Origin: Avoscillospira_A sp052117125
GTDB taxonomy: Bacteria > Bacillota > Clostridia > Oscillospirales > Oscillospiraceae
Reading direction: 5' to 3'
DNA: 64,000 nucleotides
Assembly (NCBI RefSeq): GCF_052117125.1
Contig: NZ_JBQKJT010000003.1
Coordinates: forward strand, 180,951 to 244,950
Position numbers and translations under genes: made by a program. The stretch's first letter is position 1, and every line of letters starts with the position of its first letter. This document shows positions 58,931-64,000 of this stretch, in pieces. The notes under the pieces were generated by a model. It was not told where the DNA came from, made no database searches, and was given only the letters and a program-made list of their open reading frames with translations.

Positions 58931-59377
58931 TCACCGCTGCGCAAAGCGCATTTCGTAATAGGCTTTATTGGCCGCTTCGGCCAATGACAAAATCTCGTCG
59001 AAGATGGGCGTCTCCGTCTCGTCAATCTTGCCATCAGCCACCAGTTGCAGCAGCTTCCGGTCCACCCGATTGTCCATCAGGTCAAGGATGCAGTTGATGT
59101 ACGTTGCCGCCGCCTGGGCAAGGGGGCGGCCCACCTGAAACTCGGGCAGTAGATCGTGCAGATTGTTGGTCTGCTCGGCCAGATACATCCCGGTCAGCCA
59201 CGGTGCGTCCAGGGCAAGCTGCAATTTGTTCAAGGCCTCCAGAGACGCCACTCTGGTACCGGATTCCCAGGCCCGGATGGAATCATCCGAATACCCGGAC
59301 CGTTCGGCCAGGGCCTCCTGGGTCAGACCGCTACGAATCCGCGCCCTCTGGATGGCATTGGTTGCGTTTTGGTACAT
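58931..59377 (-). CDS. Phage Xre-family regulator
   Basis: 148 residues. Residues 7-60 are an Xre helix-turn-helix (AIQRARIRSGLTQEALAERS, then DSIRAWESGTRVASLEALNKL). The C-terminal 85 residues are helical, without peptidase motif. Part of the leftward early operon. Role unknown. Confidence 0.78.
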   Translation of the reverse strand: MYQNATNAIQRARIRSGLTQEALAERSGYSDDSIRAWESGTRVASLEALNKLQLALDAPWLTGMYLAEQTNNLHDLLPEFQVGRPLAQAAATYINCILDLMDNRVDRKLLQLVADGKIDETETPIFDEILSLAEAANKAYYEMRFAQR

Positions 59378-59453
59378 GGAAAATCACCTCCCAACGTGGG
59401 ATAATGGATAAAAGGGAAATTATGCAGACTTTCAGGATTTTCATAGGTACCAA

Positions 59454-59648
59454 CTACTGACTCATCACAATGGTTATACCAGCATCAGCGATTGCTTTAG
59501 CTACGCTGGAATCCCACTCATCATCCCACCGGGCCACTAGGGCGAGTTCCTCGTCGGTCAAGTCCTCCCTCCACTCCTCAGTAGTGGGGTCGTTGGTCTC
59601 GGCCCAGAAGTTGTCCTTCATCTGACGGATTCTTTCAGGGGTAATCAT
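59454..59648 (-). CDS. Small acidic phage protein
   Basis: 64 residues beginning MITPERIRQMKDNFWAETND with GGAGGG upstream. Acidic, helical, no motif. It follows the Xre gene by one base. Confidence 0.55.
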   Translation of the reverse strand: MITPERIRQMKDNFWAETNDPTTEEWREDLTDEELALVARWDDEWDSSVAKAIADAGITIVMSQ

Positions 59649-59649
59649 G

Positions 59650-59850
59650 TTACGTCCCTCCGTTCTGCGCCACAAACAGCTCGTCAATTTTGCAGTTGAG
59701 CACACGGGCCAGTTTGGGGGCCTGTTCCCAGCGAGGATCACCGCGACCGGTCTCCCACTTGGCAACTGCCTGCTGGCAAATATTGAGTGATCTGGCCAGT
59801 GCTGCTTGAGACATTGCAGCAGCTTCCCGGCACTCACGAACCCGATTCAC
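59650..59850 (-). CDS. Small Xre-type DNA-binding protein
   Basis: 66 residues, a single helix-turn-helix domain (VRECREAAAMSQAALARSLNI, then AVAKWETGRGDPRWEQAPKL). Overlapping the operator copy at 59889 only upstream. May be a second Cro-like regulator. Confidence 0.78.
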   Translation of the reverse strand: MNRVRECREAAAMSQAALARSLNICQQAVAKWETGRGDPRWEQAPKLARVLNCKIDELFVAQNGGT

Positions 59851-59883
59851 GAAAGCACCTCCTTATTGCCCCACCACAGCAAA

Positions 59884-60093
59884 CTAGAATTTGCTAACTG
59901 TGAACTTCACAGGCAAAAAAATATCGTCCACTTCACAAGAGAGAATTTCTGCAATCTGGATTGCGATTGCAGCAGGGATATTGCGAATGCCATTCTCATA
60001 CTGACTGTAGGCAGGTACTGAGATCGACAACGTATCAGCCATCGTCGCTTGTGAAATGTTAGCATCGCGGCGGCGCCGCGCCAGCTCAGTCAT
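59884..60093 (-). CDS. Cro-like repressor
   Basis: 69 residues, first gene of the leftward early operon, starting after AGGAGG. An Xre domain (MTELARRRRDANISQATMADTL and SAYSQYENGIRNIPAAIAIQ-like block) with almost nothing else, as in Cro. Its last codons contain an operator-like sequence at 59889-59904. Confidence 0.8.
   Translation of the reverse strand: MTELARRRRDANISQATMADTLSISVPAYSQYENGIRNIPAAIAIQIAEILSCEVDDIFLPVKFTVSKF
59889..59904 (+). promoter_or_regulatory. Fourth operator-like site at the end of the cro-like gene
   Basis: ATTTGCTAACTGTGAA differs at one base from the site in the leftward promoter (60125-60140, opposite orientation). It could control the next gene (59650-59850) or assist looping. 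Confidence 0.5.
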
Positions 60094-60116
60094 GTCAGCA
60101 CCTCCTTATGGCTTGC

Positions 60117-60221
60117 ATTATATATTCACAATTAGCAAATGTCAAGTCATAATTTTGCAATATGTGAATTTATATTTTCAAAGTGAAAAAATTGTGGTAC
60201 TATCATTTTGCAACTTGTGAA
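60117..60221. promoter_or_regulatory. Lysogeny switch: divergent promoters and three operators
   Basis: Leftward promoter: -35 TTGACA (60140-60145), -10 TATAAT (60117-60122), spacing 17, with operator TTTGCTAATTGTGAA in the spacer. Rightward promoter: -35 TTTTCA (60175-60180), -10 TACTAT (60198-60203), spacing 17. Further operators are TTTTGCAATATGTGAA (60153-60168) between them and TTTTGCAACTTGTGAA (60206-60221) at the repressor promoter start. This matches a lambda-like OR. Confidence 0.82.
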
Positions 60222-60236
60222 AGCGTGGTGATTATT

Positions 60237-60635
60237 TTGGCTATCTCTGAGCGCATTCGGCAGCTGCGGGAAAGAGAACACTGGACCCAGCGTGAACTGG
60301 CTGCCAAACTGCATATTGCCAACTCGACATTGTGCCAGTATGAAAGCGGCGCTCGGATACCCAGCGATACAGTCAAGAAAGAATTGGCTAATATTTTCGG
60401 TGTTTCCATCGACTATTTGTTGGGGGCATCAGCCATTCCAACACCAGCAGGTCCGGCAGATGCAGCCACAGATTTGGCGACACAGTCCGCTGCTGATTCA
60501 GAGATAAAGAGAGCAGCCGCCCAACTGGGGCGGCCGCTGGATGAGACTGATATTCGTTTGCTGGAACTGCTCAAACGTGCGACGCCGGAGCAGAAGCAGG
60601 CCATGTTGGAGCTGCTAAAGCAGTTTCAAAAATAG
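60237..60635 (+). CDS. CI-like prophage repressor (no peptidase domain)
   Basis: 132 residues from a TTG start (GTGGTG upstream; an ATG at 60183 lies upstream of the promoter -10). Xre domain at 1-60 (SERIRQLREREHWTQRELAAKL), an Ala/Pro linker and a short helical C-terminus (ETDIRLLELLKRATPEQKQAMLE). There is no S24/LexA-type autocleavage domain, so induction may need an anti-repressor or another signal rather than RecA cleavage. Confidence 0.8.
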   Translation: MAISERIRQLREREHWTQRELAAKLHIANSTLCQYESGARIPSDTVKKELANIFGVSIDYLLGASAIPTPAGPADAATDLATQSAADSEIKRAAAQLGRPLDETDIRLLELLKRATPEQKQAMLELLKQFQK

Positions 60636-60726
60636 ACAGAAATTTCTCCTGGTCGGCAGGAGCGAGACATCGAACCTGCTCGATCAGCGCTATATCCTGC
60701 TGGGTCAGCACATATTCTTCCATCAT
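60571..60726 (-). CDS. Possible small antisense-strand phage protein
   Basis: 51 residues reading MMEEYVLTQQDIALIEQVR, a pattern I associate with short phage proteins, but its last third overlaps the repressor gene on the other strand. The start has a G-rich run upstream. Given as a candidate only. Confidence 0.3.
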   Translation of the reverse strand: MMEEYVLTQQDIALIEQVRCLAPADQEKFLSIFETALAAPTWPASAPASHV

Positions 60727-60846
60727 GATTCCCCCCGCCTGTCGTTGTCTTACCGGATTTTATGTTGATAGCATACAACAAATTTTAGCAAATGTCTACC
60801 CCTATTTGTTTAGATATATAAACCATTATTGAAAGGAAAGAATCGA

Positions 60847-61614
60847 ATGAAAAAGTTTATCGCGCTCACTTTGGCCCTATGCTTTTTGTTGGCTGCCTGT
60901 AGCAGTCCTCCGAAGCAGGCCGAAAATTCCCAACCGGAAGAACAGCAGACAGAAGAAGTCAATGAAGCAGTCAATAAGGATGTGGAGGATGCGGTGGAAG
61001 AAACCCCTGTAGCCGATCCTGCCGAGGACAAAGAGAAAAAGCTGGATTTGATTGCGGTGACTTTTGAACCAGATGCCATGATGTCCCAGGCGATTGTCTA
61101 CATCCAGAATAACAGCGACCAAATATTTACCGGCTCCGTCCATGTGCGCTTTTATGATGCGTCCGGCTCCATGGTTGGAGATGACACCATCTATCCAGAG
61201 GAAGTGGGGCCTGGAAGCAGTACCTATGCGAGAATCAACGTTGAAACCGCCGAGGGAATCACAATGGAACATTCTTTTGGCTTTCGTTATGAGTTTACAG
61301 ATGCCGCGTCTGCATCAGAAGCAACGCTGGATGAAGATACCACGCAGCTGCTGGCTGATGAGATGCTGGGCAGCTTTGGCGGCGCTGGTAACCCGGAATG
61401 GGCCACATCCTGGTATGGAGCCATTGAGGGCTATGAAGTCTATTCAACTGCTGACGGCGAAAGTTATGCCGTTGTTATTGTCGGAGATGCCAGCCAAGAG
61501 GATATTGACCGGATTGGCAATACTGTATTTGGCAACTACGCGAAAGAGTATGGACTGGCGCAAGTCTTTGTGAAAGATAATACTGGGGCAACGCTGTTTA
61601 CCCGGTCGCAATAA
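60847..61614 (+). CDS. Prophage-encoded lipoprotein
   Basis: 255 residues. A signal peptide with lipobox LLAAC gives cleavage before Cys18; an acidic Gln/Glu-rich linker (about 20-65) leads to a compact domain with a beta-sandwich-like half (DLIAVTFEPDAMMSQAIVYIQ, GSVHVRFYDASGSMVGD). GAAAGGAAAG lies upstream. Position between repressor and integrase marks it as a lysogenic-conversion gene, perhaps altering the cell surface or excluding other phages. Confidence 0.78.
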   Translation: MKKFIALTLALCFLLAACSSPPKQAENSQPEEQQTEEVNEAVNKDVEDAVEETPVADPAEDKEKKLDLIAVTFEPDAMMSQAIVYIQNNSDQIFTGSVHVRFYDASGSMVGDDTIYPEEVGPGSSTYARINVETAEGITMEHSFGFRYEFTDAASASEATLDEDTTQLLADEMLGSFGGAGNPEWATSWYGAIEGYEVYSTADGESYAVVIVGDASQEDIDRIGNTVFGNYAKEYGLAQVFVKDNTGATLFTRSQ

Positions 61615-61620
61615 TCTCAA

Positions 61621-61637
61621 GTGTCCAATCTGGACAC
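61621..61637 (+). repeat. 17-bp palindrome, copy 6 (before BRCT gene)
   Basis: GTGTCCAATCTGGACAC between the lipoprotein stop and the BRCT gene, on the plus strand. Confidence 0.85.
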
Positions 61638-61655
61638 AATCTGAAAGAGAAAGAG

Positions 61656-62591
61656 ATGATCTGTATGAACGCCCTGTCTGAACTCAATGAGTACCGGCAG
61701 TTCACCACTCCGGCTGAACTACATAAGGCTGTCAACACACTGAAAGGTATGGTGGCCGGGATTACCAGCGACAGTATTTCCGAAGATGAGGTGCAGGAAC
61801 TGGCCCATTGGTGCACACTCCACGCCAATCTCCGAAATCGCCACCCGTTTTCTGAACTGCTGCCGGTTGTGGAGGCAGCACTTGCCGACGGTGTAATTGA
61901 CGCCGAGGAGCAGGCAGACATTTTGTGGTTGTGCAATAACTTTGTGGATGACGCAAAATATTATGATATTACCACATCCTCCATACAGTTCCTGTTAGGA
62001 ATGATTCACGGTATCATGGCTGATCAGGTTTTGTCGGATGAAGAAATTCGGAATCTGAAACTGTGGCTTGACCATAACGATTTTCTGCGCGGCACCTATC
62101 CTTTTGATGAAATTGACAGCCTGGTACATACGATTCTGGAAGACAACATCATTACCGAAGATGAGCGCAATCTGCTGACGGCTTTTCTCAGTACGGTCAT
62201 CGAATACAAAGATTCCCGCAATCTGTGCGACACGGACTTCGCGGCTCTGCGGGAGCAGTATTCCATTTCCGGAATTTGTTCGTTCTGCCCGGAGATATCC
62301 TTTGAGGGGAAGCTGTTCTGCTTTACCGGCCAGTCCTATCGCGGCACCCGTGCCGAGCTGGTCAAGGAGATCGAAGCCTTGGGCGGTAAGTTCCGCAGCA
62401 GCGTCTCTGCAAAGACAGACTATCTGGTAGTAGGTAACGCCGGTAATCCCTGCTGGGCCTACTCCTGCTATGGACGGAAGATTGAGGAAGCCATGGCCCT
62501 ACGAAAAGAGGGGGCCAAAGTGCAGATTATTAACGAGACTGACTTCTGGGATGCTGTGTGGGATGCACAGGTGGAGCAGAAGAACGACTAA
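61656..62591 (+). CDS. BRCT-domain protein with TerB-like helical N-terminus
   Basis: 311 residues. Residues 15-200 contain three similar helical units (LPVVEAALADGVIDAEEQADIL, IHGIMADQVLSDEEIRNLKLW, VHTILEDNIITEDERNLL) reminiscent of TerB-type domains. Residues of about 225-310 are a BRCT domain (FEGKLFCFTGQSYRGTRAELV, then KTDYLVVGNAGNP), as in NAD-dependent DNA ligase. A conversion or accessory gene; possibly a sensor of DNA ends. A palindrome copy lies just upstream and another just downstream. Confidence 0.78.
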   Translation: MICMNALSELNEYRQFTTPAELHKAVNTLKGMVAGITSDSISEDEVQELAHWCTLHANLRNRHPFSELLPVVEAALADGVIDAEEQADILWLCNNFVDDAKYYDITTSSIQFLLGMIHGIMADQVLSDEEIRNLKLWLDHNDFLRGTYPFDEIDSLVHTILEDNIITEDERNLLTAFLSTVIEYKDSRNLCDTDFAALREQYSISGICSFCPEISFEGKLFCFTGQSYRGTRAELVKEIEALGGKFRSSVSAKTDYLVVGNAGNPCWAYSCYGRKIEEAMALRKEGAKVQIINETDFWDAVWDAQVEQKND

Positions 62592-62603
62592 TATAAATGC
62601 CCG

Positions 62604-62620
62604 GTGTCCAGATTGGACAC
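62604..62620 (-). repeat. 17-bp palindrome, copy 7 (before integrase)
   Basis: GTGTCCAATCTGGACAC on the minus strand, extended on both sides by CCG/CGG pairing into a longer palindrome (62601-62623). It precedes the integrase ribosome binding site. Confidence 0.87.
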
Positions 62621-62647
62621 CGGGTAACTCATAGAGAGGAGGCAGCC

Positions 62648-63730
62648 ATGGCCAGCAACAGCCAATACCGCCGTTGGGCAAAGTCGTTAAAAAATCCAAC
62701 ACCCGTGGAACTGCCCTCTGGCCGGTGGCGCTGCCAGATCACCGTCAACGGCAAGCGGCTGAGCATCATTGAGGACGATCCCCGGACGGCCCACGCTAAG
62801 GCTCTGGCCATCAAGGCCGATGTGGTCAAGGTCCGCAGCAAGCCCCAGGACATGACCGTCCGCGAGGCCATCGACCGTTATATCGACAGCAAGGACTCCG
62901 TCCTATCCCCCACCACCATCAAGAATTATCGCAAAATCCCGCAGAACAATCTCCAGGGCATCATGGGCACCCGCCTGGGCGATCTGACCCAGGAAGCCAT
63001 TCAGCGGGCCGTCAACGAGGACGCCAAAAAGCTGTCCCCTAAGAGCGTCCGCAACGCCCACGGCCTGCTCAGCGCGGCCCTGCGGGAGTATTATCCGGAC
63101 ATAACGCTGCGCACCACCCTGCCACAAAAAATCCGTCATGAAATCGCCATTCCCACCGATGCAGAGGTGGCGGCGATCCTGGCCGCAGCCGCCGGGACAG
63201 ACATGGAATTGCCGCTGCTGCTGGCCATCTGGATGGGCCTGCGTCAATCGGAAATCCGGGGCATCACCTGGGATTGTATCAACGGCAATATCCTGCACAT
63301 CCGCCAGGCCAAGGTGGATGGTGCCGACGGCCCGGTGGTCAAAACCACAAAGACCTATAGCGGCGACCGGAAACTCAGACTGCCACCCTATATCCTGGAG
63401 GTCATCAGCCGTACGGAGCGAAAAGGGGAGTACCTGGTAACGTTGAGCGGCCAGGCTATTTACAAACGCTTTATGCGCTTGTGTCAGTCTCTGGGGTTGC
63501 CACATTACCGCTTCCATGACCTGCGCCATCTTAATGCCTCGGTCATGCTGGCACTGGGTGTGCCAAACAGATACGCCCAGGACCGTATGGGACACGCCAC
63601 GGATAACATGCTCAAGGCCGTCTATCAGCATACCATGGTGGAAACCCGAGCACAGGTAGATGACATGGTGGATGCACACTTTGAAGCACTATTGCACACA
63701 GATTGCACACAAAAAACTGAGAACCATTGA
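62648..63730 (+). CDS. int: Phage tyrosine integrase
   Basis: 360 residues from the ATG at 62648 (GAGGAGGCAGCC before it). Catalytic residues: Arg in GLRQSEI, HDLRHLNAS, MGHAT and the nucleophile Tyr in AVYQHT. Core-binding domain at about 60-150. It points at attR 29 bases beyond its stop, and the arm-site repeats fall within its last codons. It should recombine the tmRNA 3' end. Confidence 0.94.
   Translation: MASNSQYRRWAKSLKNPTPVELPSGRWRCQITVNGKRLSIIEDDPRTAHAKALAIKADVVKVRSKPQDMTVREAIDRYIDSKDSVLSPTTIKNYRKIPQNNLQGIMGTRLGDLTQEAIQRAVNEDAKKLSPKSVRNAHGLLSAALREYYPDITLRTTLPQKIRHEIAIPTDAEVAAILAAAAGTDMELPLLLAIWMGLRQSEIRGITWDCINGNILHIRQAKVDGADGPVVKTTKTYSGDRKLRLPPYILEVISRTERKGEYLVTLSGQAIYKRFMRLCQSLGLPHYRFHDLRHLNASVMLALGVPNRYAQDRMGHATDNMLKAVYQHTMVETRAQVDDMVDAHFEALLHTDCTQKTENH
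63692..63710 (+). repeat. Two TTGCACAC repeats, candidate phage integrase arm sites (right)
   Basis: TTGCACAC at 63692-63699 and 63703-63710, within the last integrase codons, matching the pair at 30091 and 30103. Confidence 0.55.
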
Positions 63731-63737
63731 TAATACA
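63722..63737 (-). repeat. 16-bp inverted repeat near right prophage end
   Basis: AACCATTGATAATACA, exact complement of 30008-30023; overlaps the integrase stop codon region. Confidence 0.7.
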
Positions 63738-63758
63738 GGGCTTGTAAACAAATATACG

Positions 63759-63786
63759 GCGGGTTCGACTCCCGCCGCCTCCACCA
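63759..63786 (+). repeat. Prophage attachment repeat, right (attR)
   Basis: 28 bases identical to the tmRNA 3' end at 29938-29965, including the T arm and CCA. Confidence 0.95.
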
Positions 63787-63794
63787 TAAAATCA

Positions 63795-63843
63795 AAACGG
63801 TATAGATGCCACTGGCGAAAAGCCAGTGGCATCTATACCGTTT
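63795..63843 (+). terminator. Original chromosomal terminator of tmRNA, now displaced
   Basis: A perfect 22-bp stem (63795-63816 with 63822-63843) around GAAAA, with T3 at its end and a further T5 at 63851-63855. It lies 8 bases beyond attR, where the tmRNA ended before the prophage inserted. Confidence 0.8.
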
Positions 63844-63963
63844 CCGGGCTTTTTCAGCTCAAAAATTCACGGATGATTCCATAGATGCCAGTAAGCGTAA
63901 AATAGAGGAGGACCTTTCCCCCTGTGGTAAGATGGGAGTAAAAGGACAGGGGGCAGAGAGGTC

Positions 63964-64000
63964 ATGAGTGAGGAAAAGCGAATTTTGCAGTGCCTGAACT
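63964..64000 (+). CDS. Start of an unidentified gene (cut by window edge)
   Basis: ATG at 63964 after GAGAGG, giving MSEEKRILQCLN before the window ends. Twelve residues are too few to assign; the beginning resembles the start of some helix-turn-helix transposase proteins but this is only an impression. Confidence 0.35.
   Translation, partial: MSEEKRILQCLN

Larger units (their letters stand above)
29938..63786. mobile_element. Complete contractile-tailed prophage integrated in tmRNA
   Basis: 33.8 kb between 28-bp direct repeats of the tmRNA 3' end. Modules from right to left: integrase and accessory genes, CI-like/Cro-like switch, replication, partition, packaging, HK97-type head, PBSX-type contractile tail, fibres, holin and endolysin. 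All expected structural genes are present and open, and no IS or stop codon interrupts them, so the phage may be inducible. Confidence 0.95.

Overview
The window looks like a chromosome segment of a gut Clostridia species, most likely an Oscillospiraceae-type Firmicute. The basis is a moderately high G+C backbone, strong AGGAGG-type ribosome binding sites, Firmicute-like small RNA genes, PBSX/xkd-type phage genes and MobP/Tn916-type mobile modules. Species cannot be named from the sequence alone. The host backbone (1-10,940 and 23,293-29,937) carries a dipeptide/oligopeptide ABC transporter operon with a GH29 alpha-L-fucosidase, an M17 aminopeptidase and a large transglutaminase-like protein; an ammonium transporter fused to its own PII regulator; tRNA-Ala(GGC); a dihydropyrimidinase with a flavin-reductase-like partner; a DEAD-box helicase; and smpB, a cyclophilin and tmRNA in a row.

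Two mobile elements sit in RNA genes about 6 kb apart. The first (10,942-23,292) is a mobilizable element in the 3' end of tRNA-Ala(GGC), bounded by 46-bp direct repeats. It has a tyrosine integrase, an Xre regulator and an excisionase-like gene on a face-to-face promoter, a DUF3987-type replication protein, a MobP relaxase, a small relaxosome protein and a decayed IS5-family copy. Its cargo is a visibly A+T-rich three-gene cassette: a 64-residue peptide with nine cysteines, a radical SAM/SPASM maturase and a shortened UvrA-like ABC protein lacking the UvrB-binding region. I read it as a RiPP pathway whose UvrA-like partner may be a self-protection factor, and it is the best candidate for an undescribed system here.

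The second (29,938-63,786, 33.8 kb) is an apparently complete prophage with an HK97-type head and a contractile PBSX-type tail, in the 3' end of tmRNA and bounded by 28-bp repeats. Nearly all its genes run leftward: early regulators (60,093 to 58,647), replication initiator with an iteron origin and DnaB helicase, ParA/ParB, an HUH Rep protein, HNH and terminase, head, tail, fibres, lysis. Rightward genes at the right end are a CI-like repressor, a lipoprotein, a BRCT protein and the integrase. A near-perfect 17-bp palindrome occurs seven times across the prophage, including inside four coding genes where it always encodes V(S/T)NLDT; with ParA/ParB present this looks like a dispersed parS centromere. 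A rightward promoter plus terminator between the early regulators and the replication initiator predicts a short antisense RNA placed like lambda OOP.

Both elements supply a strong terminator just inside the attachment site for the RNA gene they interrupt, and both carry paired short repeats near their ends that look like integrase arm sites. Function calls come from sequence motifs read by eye; no database search was run.
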